This document shows, one piece after another, positions 55,352 to 63,697 of a stretch of 64,000 nt of DNA; the first letter of the stretch is position 1; each line of letters begins with the position of its first letter. The position numbers and the translations under genes are program-made. This stretch comes from Belnapia moabensis DSM 16746 (GTDB lineage: Bacteria > Pseudomonadota > Alphaproteobacteria > Acetobacterales > Acetobacteraceae), in NCBI RefSeq assembly GCF_000745835.1, contig NZ_JQKB01000016.1, positions 1 through 64,000 on the forward strand, in the 5' to 3' direction. The notes under the pieces were generated by a model. The model ran no database searches, had not been told where the DNA came from, and saw nothing but the letters and a program-made list of their open reading frames with translations.

Positions 55352-55656
55352 GCCCAATCCCTCACCCTTGCGGCCAGCGCCTCGGCGTCTCCCGTGACCT
55401 GCACCAGCTTCTCCCGCGCGGCCGGGCCCTGGAGGATGCTCACCGCCGAGGCGGGGAGGCCGAGCGCCGCGGCGAGGGCAGCGCAGACCGCGCGGTTCGC
55501 CCGCCCATCCTCCGCCGCCTCGGTGACGGCGAGGCGGAGCCGGGGCCCGTCCACTCCAGGCGCCAGCCCGCTGATGCCCGGCCGCCGTGCCCGGGGCTGC
55601 ACCTTCACGCGGACGGTGATGCCATCCGGGCCCGGCCGCCACCAGCCATCGGTCAA
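55348..55656 (-). CDS. DUF167/YggU-family protein, TTG start
   Basis: 102 residues. The only start that avoids reading deep into yggT is TTG 55656, which overlaps the yggT stop (TTTGA). [40 protein letters not shown] and [20 protein letters not shown] are DUF167 landmarks. Structure-known family without assigned function; the yggT-yggU pairing is conserved in proteobacteria. Confidence 0.88.
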   Translation of the reverse strand: MTDGWWRPGPDGITVRVKVQPRARRPGISGLAPGVDGPRLRLAVTEAAEDGRANRAVCAALAAALGLPASAVSILQGPAAREKLVQVTGDAEALAARVRDWA

Positions 55657-55964
55657 AAATACATGCCGTTCAGGAAGAGCGAGCGGCGGATGGCGCCGAG
55701 CAGCATCTGACAGGCGGTGATCAGCAGCAGCACCACCAGCGGCGAGAGATCGACCGGTCCGAAATTCGGCAGCACGCGGCGGACGCGGCCGAAGAGCGGC
55801 TCCGTCACCCGGTAGAGGAAGTCGGCAATCATCCAGACGATGCGGTTGCGCGTGTCGAGCACGCCGAAATTGACCAGCAGCTGCACCACGACGGCAAGCA
55901 TCACCGCCCACCACAACAGGTCCAGCACCGCGCCGGCCAGGTAGAACACCACATCCAGGAACAT
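55653..55964 (-). CDS. YggT-family membrane protein
   Basis: 103 residues from ATG 55964. Two hydrophobic spans ([20 protein letters not shown] and [20 protein letters not shown]) flank the conserved loop [20 protein letters not shown]. YggT proteins are linked to cell-envelope and osmotic tolerance. First of four overlapping minus-strand genes. Confidence 0.92.
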   Translation of the reverse strand: MFLDVVFYLAGAVLDLLWWAVMLAVVVQLLVNFGVLDTRNRIVWMIADFLYRVTEPLFGRVRRVLPNFGPVDLSPLVVLLLITACQMLLGAIRRSLFLNGMYF

Positions 55965-56054
55965 GCCGATGACCTTGTCTCGTTGGCGGGGTTTGGGCCG
56001 GAGCCGTGAACGCGGGCGCAACCTAATGACGGGTCCCGCTGCGGACAAGCGGGC

Positions 56055-56083
56055 TTGACTCAGGGGCCGCGCAAGGGCATCTA
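56055..56083 (+). promoter_or_regulatory. tRNA-Ala promoter TTGACT-N17-CATCTA
   Basis: TTGACT at 56055-56060 and CATCTA at 56078-56083, 17 nt apart, 37 nt before the mature tRNA 5' end. The GC-rich stretch GCGCGCCCTGCGGGACC after the -10 resembles a stringent discriminator. Confidence 0.6.
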
Positions 56084-56120
56084 GCGCGCCCTGCGGGACC
56101 CCAAGCCCGCGGGTTGGTAC

Positions 56121-56196
<76 letters not shown>

Positions 56197-56263
56197 CCCG
56201 CCCTTCCGTGGCGCTCCTGGCCGAAGCCTTCCGCCGCAACCGCCACTGGGGTCTGCTGCCATC

Positions 56264-57262
56264 ATGACATCACCGCCCGACTTCCGGCCGCTCCGCACGG
56301 AGCGTCTGGTCCTGCGCCCGCTGCGCCTCGAGGATGCGACGGCGCTGCACCGCCTGGTCAATGACTGGGAGGTGGCGAAGAACCTTGCCCGCGTGCGCTA
56401 CCCCTATGAGCTGGCCCGCGCCGAGGAATGGATCCGCTCCACCTGGGCGCAGATCGAGGCCGGCGAGGCCTGGCACCTGGCAATCGTCGGCGAGGAGGAG
56501 GGCCCAGGGGGCCAGGTCGAGCGGTTGGTCGGCTGCGTCGCGCTGACGCTCGACACGGACCGCAAGGGGGCGGAACTCGGCTACTGGGTCGGACGGAAAT
56601 TCTGGGGCCATGGCGTGGCGCCCGAGGCGGCCGCGGCGCTCTGCCGCTGGGCGCTGGAGACGCGGGAACTGCAGGCCATCCATGCCAGCGCGTTGAAGGA
56701 CAATGCACGTTCCGCCGCCGTGCTGCAGCGGGTCGGGCTGCGGCCGGCAGGGGAGGCGATGCAGACCTTCCTCTCCCGCGGCGGGCCGATGCCGGTGCTG
56801 CTCTTCCGGGCGGAGCGGGAGGCGCTGCTGGCCTCTCCTGTCACCGAGGTTCCGCGGGCCGAGAAGCCGATCCTCCTTGTCGCCGCCGTCGCGCTGGTCG
56901 ATCCGGATGGGCGGGTGCTGCTGGCGCGGCGGCCGGAGGGCAAGCCGCTCGCCGGGCTCTGGGAATTCCCCGGCGGCAAGGTGAAGCCGGGCGAGAGCCC
57001 CGAGGTGGCGCTAATCCGCGAGCTGAAGGAAGAGCTCGACATCGATGTCAGCGAGAGCTGCCTCGCGCCCTTCACCTTCGCCTCGCATGGCTACGAGGCC
57101 TTCCACCTGATGATGCCGCTCTATCTCTGCCGCAAATGGGACGGGGCGGTGCGGCCGGTGGAAGGCCAGGCGCTGGCCTGGGTGAAGCCGCGGCAGATGG
57201 GTGGCTATGCCATGCCGCCGGCGGACAAGCCGCTGGTGGCGATGCTGCAGGACTTCCTGTAG
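56264..57262 (+). CDS. GNAT acetyltransferase fused to MutT-type Nudix hydrolase
   Basis: 332 residues. N-terminal 1-185 is a RimJ/RimL-type GNAT domain (LRTERLVLRPLRLEDA, ELGYWVGRKFWGHGVAPEAA, NARSAAVLQRVGLRPAG). C-terminal 200-332 is a Nudix domain beginning KPILLVAAVALVDPDGRVLL with Nudix box GGKVKPGESPEVALIRELKE-EL (G-x5-E-x7-REUxEE). The Nudix half resembles 8-oxo-dGTP diphosphatase MutT. No linker stop or frame change, so it is a true fusion. 68 nt after tRNA-Ala. Confidence 0.92.
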   Translation: MTSPPDFRPLRTERLVLRPLRLEDATALHRLVNDWEVAKNLARVRYPYELARAEEWIRSTWAQIEAGEAWHLAIVGEEEGPGGQVERLVGCVALTLDTDRKGAELGYWVGRKFWGHGVAPEAAAALCRWALETRELQAIHASALKDNARSAAVLQRVGLRPAGEAMQTFLSRGGPMPVLLFRAEREALLASPVTEVPRAEKPILLVAAVALVDPDGRVLLARRPEGKPLAGLWEFPGGKVKPGESPEVALIRELKEELDIDVSESCLAPFTFASHGYEAFHLMMPLYLCRKWDGAVRPVEGQALAWVKPRQMGGYAMPPADKPLVAMLQDFL

Positions 57263-57273
57263 CCGCCAACGAA

Positions 57274-57297
57274 AAGGGGCGCCCGGAGGCGCCCCTT
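57274..57297. terminator. bidirectional hairpin terminator
   Basis: Stem AAGGGGCGCC / GGCGCCCCTT with loop CGGA and four A before it on the plus strand, giving a T tract for the minus-strand ompA transcript. It separates the convergent GNAT-Nudix and ompA genes. Nearly the same hairpin follows the other ompA gene (58692-58715). Confidence 0.8.
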
Positions 57298-57323
57298 CCC
57301 ATCTCGACGCCGATCGTCGCTGC

Positions 57324-58493
57324 TTAGCGCAGCACGATCTCGACGCGGCGGTTCTGCGGCTCGCGCACGCCATCCGCGGTCGGGACCAGCGGGCGGCTCT
57401 CGCCGAAGGCCGTCACGCTGATGTCGTTGCGGCTGACGCCCTGCGCCACCAGCTCGGCCGCGACCGCATCGGCGCGGCGCTGCGACAGGCGCTGGTTGTA
57501 CTGCGGCGTGCCCGAACGGTCGGCGTGGCCGGCCACCTCGATGCGCGTCGCCTGCACGCGGCGGGAATTCTGCGCCGCCTCGCTGATGATTTCGCGGGCG
57601 CGGGTGGTGAGGTCCGCCCGATCCCAGTCGAAGAACACCAGATAGGTCCGCGCCGGAGCCGGAGCCTGGGCGGCCTGCGGCGGCGCGGCGACGACCGGCG
57701 GCGGGGCCGGCGGCGGCTGGAACAGCGCGTAGCGCAGGCCGAGCATGACCGAGTGGTTGTAGTTGTCGGACTCGATCTTGCCGGACTGCAGCCGGGCACC
57801 GGTCGCGGTGCTGACAGTGGTCGCCAGCTCGGGCTGCAGCGTGCCGAAGAAGCGGTATTCGGCGGTCAGCGACAGGCCGGTGACGCCAACCCAGGTGAGC
57901 GGCACAGCTGCGCCGACGATGCCCTGGAAGGCGAACTGGCCGTCGTCGCCATCGGCGCTGATGACCCGGTTGCCCGTGCCCACGCCACGGATGTTCTGCC
58001 AATCGGTCCAGGCATAGCCGGCGCCGATACCGACATACGGCTGCACGACGCTCTGGCCCAGGCCGAAATTGGCGAGGTCGAAGTCATAGAAGACGTTCGC
58101 CATCACGCCATAGGTGGTCTGGAAGCCACCGACGCGCGACACCGGAGCCAGGCCGAAGCCACGGATGCTGTCGATCTCGTTGCTGCGGTAGTTGCCTTCG
58201 ATTTCAGCCCGGACACCATTGCCGAAGCCCCAGCCGAGGCTCACCACGCCGGTCCAGCCGACGTTGAAATTCGCCTTGCCGACATTGTTGAGGGTGGTGT
58301 TGGGCGCCAGCCCGAAGTTGCCGGGAACAGTCTCGCCGCTCAGGTCGAACTTCGAGGGATTGTTGATCCAGTTCGCACCGGCGCCGACGCCGATGTAGAG
58401 GCCGGTCACCGGCTGGGCGCTGGCCGTACCAATCGACGCCAGCAGGGGGGCCGAGACCAGGGCGGTGGCCAGCAGTGCCCGTTTCAGACTCAT
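57324..58493 (-). CDS. OmpA-family outer-membrane protein (copy A)
   Basis: 389 residues from ATG 58493 (SD GGAGC). Signal peptide MSLKRALLATALVSAPLLAS with cleavage near ASA-QP. Residues about 27-270 form a beta-barrel (GLYIGVGAGANWINN, alternating aromatic strands, FRFFGTLQPEL-like). After a Pro-rich hinge (QPPPAPPPVVAAPP) comes an OmpA peptidoglycan-binding domain: FFDWDRADLTTRAREII, IEVAGHADRSGTPQYNQRLS and RRADAVAAELVAQGVS. Paralogue of copy B. Confidence 0.93.
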   Translation of the reverse strand: MSLKRALLATALVSAPLLASIGTASAQPVTGLYIGVGAGANWINNPSKFDLSGETVPGNFGLAPNTTLNNVGKANFNVGWTGVVSLGWGFGNGVRAEIEGNYRSNEIDSIRGFGLAPVSRVGGFQTTYGVMANVFYDFDLANFGLGQSVVQPYVGIGAGYAWTDWQNIRGVGTGNRVISADGDDGQFAFQGIVGAAVPLTWVGVTGLSLTAEYRFFGTLQPELATTVSTATGARLQSGKIESDNYNHSVMLGLRYALFQPPPAPPPVVAAPPQAAQAPAPARTYLVFFDWDRADLTTRAREIISEAAQNSRRVQATRIEVAGHADRSGTPQYNQRLSQRRADAVAAELVAQGVSRNDISVTAFGESRPLVPTADGVREPQNRRVEIVLR

Positions 58494-58621
58494 CCGTATT
58501 GCTCCAAGCAAGAGACACAACCCGCCGGGCACCGGCCATCCGGTTCGGCGCGGGGTGCGTTCCCTCGTCTGAAGAAAAAATTTGCGGTCTAGTTCACTGT
58601 CGAAAACGCGACCGGCAGGCT

Positions 58622-58639
58622 TGTGGCATCCAAGCCACA
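58622..58639 (-). promoter_or_regulatory. inverted repeat TGTGGC-N6-GCCACA before ompA copy A
   Basis: Perfect 6-bp half sites 58622-58627 and 58634-58639 with spacer ATCCAA, 129 nt upstream of the copy A start. The identical half sites and spacing recur at 59933-59950 before copy B, so it looks like a shared operator. Confidence 0.6.
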
Positions 58640-58686
58640 GTTAGGTTACATGGCGAAACAGGCCGTAGGACGCAGTATCCCGGAAC

Positions 58687-58715
58687 GAAAAAAGGGGCGC
58701 CCGAGGGCGCCCCTT
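58687..58715 (-). terminator. intrinsic terminator after ompA copy B
   Basis: Minus-strand stem AAGGGGCGCC / GGCGCCCCTT (small loop) followed by a run of six T (plus-strand A at 58688-58693). It ends copy B transcription before the copy A promoter region. Confidence 0.85.
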
Positions 58716-58742
58716 CCAATCTCCGTGAGGAGGAAGTGCTGC

Positions 58743-59795
58743 TTAGCGCAGCACGATCTCGACGCGGCGGTTCTGCGGCTCGCGCACACCGTCCGCGGTC
58801 GGGACCAGCGGGCGGCTCTCGCCGAAGGCGGTGACCATGATCTCGTTGCGGCTCACGCCCTGGCGAACCAACTCAGCGGCGACCGCATCGGCGCGGCGCT
58901 GCGACAGGCGCTGGTTGTACTGCGGGGTGCCCGAACGGTCGGCATGGCCAGCCACTTCGATGCGGGTGGACTGCACGCTGCGGGCGGCACCGGCGGCCTC
59001 GGAGATGATCTGCCGGGCGCGGTCGGTCAGGTCCGCCCGATCCCAGTCGAAGAAGACCAGGTAGGTACGAGCGACCGTCGGCGCCGGGGCGACCGGCGGG
59101 GCGGCCACGACCGGCGGCGGGGCGACCGGCGCATTGAAGGCGTAGCGAATGCCGACCAGCGCGCTGTGGTTGTAGTTGGTCGGCTTGTAGCTGCCGCCCG
59201 GGGCGCCGACGACGCTGGTGCGGTCAACATTCAGCGACGGCTCGAGCGTGCCGTAGAAGCGGTACTCGGCAGTCAGGGCGAGGCCCGGAACCGGAAGGTT
59301 GAAGGCAGCGCCGGCGATGCCCTGGTAGGCGAAGCGGCCGTCGGTGTCCTCGATCCGGTAGCGGCTGCCGCCCGGGCCGGCGATGTTCGCCTTGTCCACA
59401 TCGACCCAGCCATAGCCGACGCCGACGCCGAGATACGGGACGATCGGCAGGCCGAGGTTGAAGTCATAAAGGACATTGGCCATCGCCGCGTAGTTGCGGA
59501 GGTAGCCGCCGTTGCCGCGCACCGCACCGCCGTTGGAGGTGATGTTGCGGATGTCGTTGGTGCGGTAGCTGCCCTCGATCTCGGCGCGGAGACCGTTGCC
59601 GAAGCCCCAGCCGATCGAGGCGAGGCCGACGGCGCCGACATCGTCGAACTTCGTCCTAACGCCGTTGTTGTTCGAATCCTGGTGGAAGTTCAGACCACCG
59701 CCGGCGCCGATGTAGAGGCCGGAGACCGGCTGCGCCTGCGCGGCGACCGGCAACGCCAGCACCGTCGCGGCCAGGAGGGCCTTCCTGAGGGTCAT
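58743..59795 (-). CDS. OmpA-family outer-membrane protein (copy B)
   Basis: 350 residues from ATG 59795 (SD AGGAGAGA). Signal peptide MTLRKALLAATVLALPVAAQ, cleavage near AQA-QP. Barrel residues about 22-235 (GLYIGAGGGLNFHQD, NIAGPGGSRYRIEDTDGRFA) and a C-terminal OmpA domain almost identical to copy A: FFDWDRADLTDRARQIISEA, IEVAGHADRSGTPQYNQRLS, FGESRPLVPTADGVREPQNR. The DNA of the two C-terminal domains is also very similar, pointing to recent duplication or gene conversion. Confidence 0.93.
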   Translation of the reverse strand: MTLRKALLAATVLALPVAAQAQPVSGLYIGAGGGLNFHQDSNNNGVRTKFDDVGAVGLASIGWGFGNGLRAEIEGSYRTNDIRNITSNGGAVRGNGGYLRNYAAMANVLYDFNLGLPIVPYLGVGVGYGWVDVDKANIAGPGGSRYRIEDTDGRFAYQGIAGAAFNLPVPGLALTAEYRFYGTLEPSLNVDRTSVVGAPGGSYKPTNYNHSALVGIRYAFNAPVAPPPVVAAPPVAPAPTVARTYLVFFDWDRADLTDRARQIISEAAGAARSVQSTRIEVAGHADRSGTPQYNQRLSQRRADAVAAELVRQGVSRNEIMVTAFGESRPLVPTADGVREPQNRRVEIVLR

Positions 59796-59932
59796 CGAAA
59801 TCTCTCCTCGGTTCACAAAACGCCTGTGTCGCGACGCCTACCGTGAATGTGAGACGGCGACAGCGCTGCGTTCAGGGAACCTAGCACCGCCAGCGTGAAC
59901 CTGCATCGGGGGCCTAACCATTTCCGCATCGA

Positions 59933-59974
59933 TGTGGCAAAGACGCCACAGCGGATGATGGCAAATACGTCACA
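59933..59974 (-). promoter_or_regulatory. two inverted repeats before ompA copy B
   Basis: TGTGGC-AAAGAC-GCCACA at 59933-59950 (perfect) and a degenerate GATGGC-AAATAC-GTCACA at 59957-59974; centres 24 nt apart, about two helical turns. The second overlaps the purK stop codon. They lie 138-179 nt upstream of the copy B start. Confidence 0.6.
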
Positions 59975-61085
59975 GCCCCTTCAGGGCAGCCGCGTCATCG
60001 AGGGTGGAAAGGCTGCCGAAGGGCAGCAACCTGTTGGCATGGCCTAGTTTCCGGCCCGGCCGGGCTTCGGACTTGCCGTACCAATGGGGCACCACGCCTG
60101 GCTCGCGCAACAGGGCGGGCCAATGGGCCATGCCATCAGGCCCGACCAGGTTCTTCATGACAACGTCGTGATGGCGCGTGGTTGCGGCCAGCGGCAGGCC
60201 GGCGACGGCGCGGACATGCTGCTCGAACTGGCTGGCGGCACAGCCATCCATCGTCCAATGGCCCGAATTATGAGGCCGTGGGGCGATCTCGTTGCCCAGC
60301 AGACGGCCATTGGGCAGGACGAAGAGCTCCAGCGCGAGGACACCGACCAGGCCGAGCGAATCGGCGACCCGCATGGCATGGCCACGGGCCGCCTCGGCGA
60401 CCGGCAGGCGCGCCGGGGCGAAGCTGAGGTCGAGGATGTGGTCGCGGTGCCGATTCTCCACCGCGTCGTAGACCTCGGCCGAGCCATCCTCGCCGCGGGC
60501 GGCGATGGCCGAGACCTCGGCGACGAAAGGGACGAAGGCCTCAAGGATCAGCGGCTTCGGCGCAAGGCGGGCGAAGGCGGAAGCGGCATCCTCCGGGCGG
60601 CGGATCACCGCCTGGCCGCGGCCGTCATAGCCGAGCCGCGTGGTTTTCAGCACGGCGGGAAGGCCGATCTCGGACATGGCGGCGGCGAGTCCCGCCTCGT
60701 CTTCCACTGCGCGCCAGGGGGCGACGGGAACGCCGGCGCGTTCGAGGAAGGCCTTCTCCGCGAGCCGGTCCTGGCAGATGCGCAGCACCTCGACGCCCGG
60801 CCGGCAGGGAGCGAGGGGGGCGAGGGTGGCGAGCGTCCCAGCCGGGACGTTCTCGAACTCGAAGGTGACGACATCGACCGCGGCGGCGAAGCGGGCCAAG
60901 GCCGCTTCGTCCTCATAAGGGGCGACGGTGCAGTCGGCGGCGACCTGCATGCCGGGGCTCTCCGCCTCCGGCGCATAGACATGGCAGCGATAGCCGAGCT
61001 GCGCCGCAGCCATGGCGGACATCCGTCCGAGCTGCCCGCCGCCGAGGATGCCGATGGTGCTGCCCGGCGGCAGCGGCGCGGTCAT
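59970..61085 (-). CDS. purK: N5-carboxyaminoimidazole ribonucleotide synthase
   Basis: 371 residues from ATG 61085, overlapping the purE stop (ATGA). ATP-grasp enzyme adding bicarbonate to [23 protein letters not shown] is the N-terminal motif; [48 protein letters not shown] and [19 protein letters not shown] follow in order. Normal length. Second gene of purE-purK. Confidence 0.97.
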   Translation of the reverse strand: MTAPLPPGSTIGILGGGQLGRMSAMAAAQLGYRCHVYAPEAESPGMQVAADCTVAPYEDEAALARFAAAVDVVTFEFENVPAGTLATLAPLAPCRPGVEVLRICQDRLAEKAFLERAGVPVAPWRAVEDEAGLAAAMSEIGLPAVLKTTRLGYDGRGQAVIRRPEDAASAFARLAPKPLILEAFVPFVAEVSAIAARGEDGSAEVYDAVENRHRDHILDLSFAPARLPVAEAARGHAMRVADSLGLVGVLALELFVLPNGRLLGNEIAPRPHNSGHWTMDGCAASQFEQHVRAVAGLPLAATTRHHDVVMKNLVGPDGMAHWPALLREPGVVPHWYGKSEARPGRKLGHANRLLPFGSLSTLDDAAALKGL

Positions 61086-61570
61086 GCCGGCTCCTCCGGA
61101 ACGCCCTCGGTCTGCGCCGCGCGCCAGGCATCGAGCCGGGCGGCGAGGGCCGGGTCGGAGAGGGCGAGGATGGCGGCGGCCATCAGCCCGGCATTGATGG
61201 CGCCTGCCTTGCCGATGGCGAGCGTCCCGACCGGAATGCCGCCCGGCATCTGGACGATGGAGAGAAGGCTGTCCATGCCCTTCAGCGCATGGCTCTCGAC
61301 CGGCACGCCGAGCACCGGCAGCGGCGTCATCGCCGCCGCCATGCCCGGCAGGTGAGCCGCCCCGCCGGCACCGGCGACAATCACTTTGAGCCCCCGGCCG
61401 CGCGCCTCGGCGGCATAGGCGTGCAGCCGTTCCGGGGTGCGATGGGCTGAGACCACCCGGGTCTCGTGCGGGATGCCGAGCTTCTCCAGCACCTCCGCAG
61501 CATGGCGCATCGTCTCCCAGTCGGAGCGACTGCCCATGATAACGCCGACGAGGGGGAGCACGGTACTCAT
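61082..61570 (-). CDS. purE: N5-carboxyaminoimidazole ribonucleotide mutase
   Basis: 162 residues. Converts N5-CAIR to [64 protein letters not shown] and [20 protein letters not shown] carry the conserved Ser, His and Gly-rich phosphate site. Overlaps the DUF465 stop at its start (ATGA) and purK at its end. Confidence 0.97.
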   Translation of the reverse strand: MSTVLPLVGVIMGSRSDWETMRHAAEVLEKLGIPHETRVVSAHRTPERLHAYAAEARGRGLKVIVAGAGGAAHLPGMAAAMTPLPVLGVPVESHALKGMDSLLSIVQMPGGIPVGTLAIGKAGAINAGLMAAAILALSDPALAARLDAWRAAQTEGVPEEPA

Positions 61571-61767
61571 GCGCTGATATCGGGCAGGAGCCGGCTTTCC
61601 AGCCAGGCAATTTCATCCTTCAGCTTCAGCTTGCGCTTCTTGAGGCGTTGGACCTGGAGTTTGTCCGTCAGGCTGTCCGACAGCCGGGCGATGACCGTGT
61701 CGAGGTCGCGGTGTTCACTTCGCATCTCGTGCAGGCGTCGCAACAGGCTGTCTCGGTCATCGAGCAT
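61567..61767 (-). CDS. DUF465 (YdcH-like) small coiled-coil protein
   Basis: 66 residues: [20 protein letters not shown] then [20 protein letters not shown], a two-helix coiled-coil hairpin typical of YdcH/DUF465. Function unknown. First gene of a purE-purK operon with 4-nt overlap. Divergent from another DUF465 gene at 61914. Confidence 0.9.
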   Translation of the reverse strand: MLDDRDSLLRRLHEMRSEHRDLDTVIARLSDSLTDKLQVQRLKKRKLKLKDEIAWLESRLLPDISA

Positions 61768-61913
61768 CGGCGTGCAGGCTCGTGGCTGGACGGTGAAGGA
61801 AAGGATGCAATCCGGGCGCGGAGGCCATTACCATGCTCCGGCGCAGGCGCAACAGCGGGCGACAGGCCGCCGAAGCGTCTGACGCATCCCAGGACGGCAA
61901 AGGAGATGTCCGC

Positions 61914-62084
61914 ATGATGACTTCGCCACGGCTCCGGTCCCTCGAAGACAAGCATGCCATCCTTGAGCGGGCGATCGGCGCACAGGACGCCCGGCCCCGG
62001 CCGGATGAGCTGGAGCTGGCGCGGCTGAAGCGGGAGAAACTGAGATTGAAGGAAGAGATCGAGAAGCTGCGCCGGGCCGGCTGA
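61914..62084 (+). CDS. DUF465-like small coiled-coil protein
   Basis: 56 residues from the double ATG 61914/61917 (SD AAAGGAGATG). LRSLEDKHAILERAIGAQDA followed by ELARLKREKLRLKEEIEKLR gives the same helix-turn-helix coiled coil as its divergent neighbour. Shorter and more Arg-rich. The 146-nt gap between the two genes should hold both promoters. Confidence 0.85.
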   Translation: MMTSPRLRSLEDKHAILERAIGAQDARPRPDELELARLKREKLRLKEEIEKLRRAG

Positions 62085-62091
62085 GGCCCGG

Positions 62092-62117
62092 GGTGCGGCC
62101 GGGCTCTCGGCCGCACC
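62092..62117. terminator. hairpin between convergent DUF465 and trcR
   Basis: 10-bp perfect stem GGTGCGGCCG / CGGCCGCACC with a 6-nt loop in the 39-nt gap between convergent genes. No T tract. Confidence 0.55.
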
Positions 62118-62123
62118 GCCTTC

Positions 62124-62696
62124 TCAGGCCGCTGAATCCTCGGCGGTGTCCTGCAGCGGGGGCGGCACGGCGCCCGGCCGCTCGCCTGCGGCGATCAGCG
62201 CGGCATTCAGGTCCGATTGGGTGCAAAGACCGAGGATCACCGGATCCCGCGGCTTGATGTTGGCGCTGTTCCAGTGCGTCCGGTCACGCACCTTGGCGAT
62301 GGTGTCCTTGGTGGTGCCGAGCAGCTTGCCGACGGTGGTATCCGAGAGCTGGGGATAGTGGCGGATCAGCCAGGCGATGCCGTCCGGCCTGTCGTTCCGC
62401 TTGGAGACGGGCGTGTAGCGGGCGCCCTTGCCGCGCGCCTTCGGCGCCGGGAGGCTGGAGGACTGGATCTGCAGCCGGAGGGCAGGGTCGGCCTCGCAGC
62501 GGGCGATTTCCTCACGGGTGAGCTGGCCGTTCAGCACCGGGTCATAGCCGATGATGCCCTGGGCGACCTCGCCATCGGCAATGGCCTGGACTTCCAGCGG
62601 ATGCATGCCCACGAAATCGGCAACCTGTTCGAAGGTCAGGGAGGTCTTGTCGATCAGCCACACGGCGGTGGCCTTCGGCATCAGCGGCTGGGTCAT
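62124..62696 (-). CDS. trcR: cell-cycle transcriptional regulator TrcR (DUF1013)
   Basis: 190 residues. DUF1013 marks: PKATAVWLIDKTSLTFEQVA, VGMHPLEVQAIADGEVAQGI, and the helix-turn-helix-like WLIRHYPQLSDTTVGKLLGT with TTKDTIAKVRDRTHWNSANI. Found almost only in alphaproteobacteria, where it has been linked to cell-cycle transcription. Driven by the promoter at 62757-62785. Confidence 0.93.
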   Translation of the reverse strand: MTQPLMPKATAVWLIDKTSLTFEQVADFVGMHPLEVQAIADGEVAQGIIGYDPVLNGQLTREEIARCEADPALRLQIQSSSLPAPKARGKGARYTPVSKRNDRPDGIAWLIRHYPQLSDTTVGKLLGTTKDTIAKVRDRTHWNSANIKPRDPVILGLCTQSDLNAALIAAGERPGAVPPPLQDTAEDSAA

Positions 62697-62756
62697 TGAA
62701 CGAACCTATCAGAGCAGTGCCGGCGGGGCGGGGCCCTTCACTGCGGCTTGGCGTGG

Positions 62757-62785
62757 CATATAGAGGCGGCATTGGGCGGGGTCAA
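62757..62785 (-). promoter_or_regulatory. trcR promoter TTGACC-N17-TATATG
   Basis: Minus-strand TTGACC (62780-62785) and TATATG (62757-62762) with 17-nt spacing, 61 nt upstream of the trcR start. Both hexamers and spacing are identical to the rplU promoter. Confidence 0.72.
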
Positions 62786-62811
62786 AGCCCGCGCGTCATA
62801 CGAGGTGCCGC

Positions 62812-63006
62812 ATGATCGAGGAGGAAATCCCGCGCCCAGCCGCCAGCCGCTTCACCCCGGCTGTGCTGGACCGATGGGACGTGGCCGATCTGCAACGCTA
62901 TATTGCCGAGTTGCAGGCCGAAATCGCCCGGGCGGAGGCCGCCATCGCGGCGCGACAGGCGCATCGCAGCGCGGCAGATGCCTTCTTCAAGAAACCGGGG
63001 ACATAG
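62812..63006 (+). CDS. DUF1192-family small protein
   Basis: 64 residues from ATG 62812. VADLQRYIAELQAEIARAEA is the DUF1192 helix (usually read as a short coiled coil), preceded by EEIPRPAASRFTPAVL-type start and ending FFKKPGT. Conserved in alphaproteobacteria, function unknown. Divergent from trcR. Confidence 0.88.
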   Translation: MIEEEIPRPAASRFTPAVLDRWDVADLQRYIAELQAEIARAEAAIAARQAHRSAADAFFKKPGT

Positions 63007-63010
63007 AAAA

Positions 63011-63034
63011 GCCGGCGGGGTTGCCCCCGCCGGC
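63011..63034. terminator. bidirectional hairpin terminator
   Basis: 10-bp stem GCCGGCGGGG / CCCCGCCGGC with loop TTGC, preceded by AAAA on the plus strand, which becomes TTTT for the minus-strand hsp20 transcript. It lies between convergent DUF1192 and hsp20. Confidence 0.8.
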
Positions 63035-63057
63035 CGGTCGAGAACCACTCGCCTTGC

Positions 63058-63537
63058 TTAGGCGGCCTGGGACTGCGGCGCCTGGTCTTGGCTGCCCTCG
63101 TTGGCGATCACCGGGCGGCCGGGCTGCACCGGGATGCGGCGGGGCTTCAACGCCTCGGGCACCACGCGCTTCAGCGAGAGCTGGAGCAGGCCATGCTCGA
63201 GATTCGCACCATCGACCACGATATGGTCGGCCAGGGCGAAGCGGCGCTCGAAGGCGCGGCCGGCGATGCCGCGATGCAGGTAGCTGCGACCTTCCTCGGC
63301 CTGCGGGGCGCGGCCAGCGACGGTCAGGACGTTGTCCCGCGCGACAATCTCGAGGTCGTCCGGGCCGAAGCCGGCGACGGCCATGGTCAGGACGTAGCTG
63401 TCCTCACCGACCTTCTCGATGTTGTAGGGCGGGTATCCCTGAGGGTCCTGCGAGGCACGCGCGGTCTCGAGCGTGCGGGCCAGCCGGTCGAAACCGATGG
63501 CGGTGCGGAGCAGGGGGGCGAAATCGAGGGTATTCAT
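63058..63537 (-). CDS. small heat-shock protein Hsp20 (IbpA-like)
   Basis: 159 residues. Alpha-crystallin domain about 35-130: YPPYNIEKVGEDSYVLTMAV, DDLEIVARDNVLTVAGRAPQ, RSYLHRGIAGRAFERRFALA, ending in LEHGLLQLSLKRVVPEALKP; the C-terminal IPV of RRIPVQP is the I-x-I/V-type anchor. ATP-independent holdase. A ROSE-type thermometer covers its ribosome site (63542-63568). Confidence 0.95.
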   Translation of the reverse strand: MNTLDFAPLLRTAIGFDRLARTLETARASQDPQGYPPYNIEKVGEDSYVLTMAVAGFGPDDLEIVARDNVLTVAGRAPQAEEGRSYLHRGIAGRAFERRFALADHIVVDGANLEHGLLQLSLKRVVPEALKPRRIPVQPGRPVIANEGSQDQAPQSQAA

Positions 63538-63541
63538 ACGC

Positions 63542-63568
63542 GGAACCTCCTTGATGGAAGCAAGGTCC
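63542..63568 (-). promoter_or_regulatory. ROSE-type RNA thermometer hairpin before hsp20
   Basis: In the hsp20 leader, GGACCTTGCTT pairs with AAGGAGGTTCC across a 5-nt loop CCATC. UUGCU faces the Shine-Dalgarno GAGGA as U-G, U-A, G-G, C-G, U-A, the diagnostic ROSE pairing with a central G-G. One C-U mismatch lies below. The SD (63546-63552) is thus closed at low temperature; heat should open it. Confidence 0.82.
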
Positions 63569-63669
63569 TGATTGTGCCGGCGGCTCCTGCCTTCGTCGGC
63601 CCCGTCCGGGCGCCGCGAGTGGCGATGAACCGCGCCAGAAGCCCCGTTCGGGCGCCTCTGACAGAGCTA

Positions 63670-63697
63670 AAATTAGCAAACGCCGCCCCCCGTTCAA
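63670..63697 (-). promoter_or_regulatory. possible hsp20 promoter TTGAAC-N16-TAATTT
   Basis: Minus-strand TTGAAC (63692-63697, in CTTGAAC as in RpoH -35 boxes) and TAATTT (63670-63675), 16-nt spacing, would give a leader of about 130 nt. The -35 sits in the loop of the rpmE terminator, so one DNA stretch may end rpmE and start hsp20. Tentative. Confidence 0.35.
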
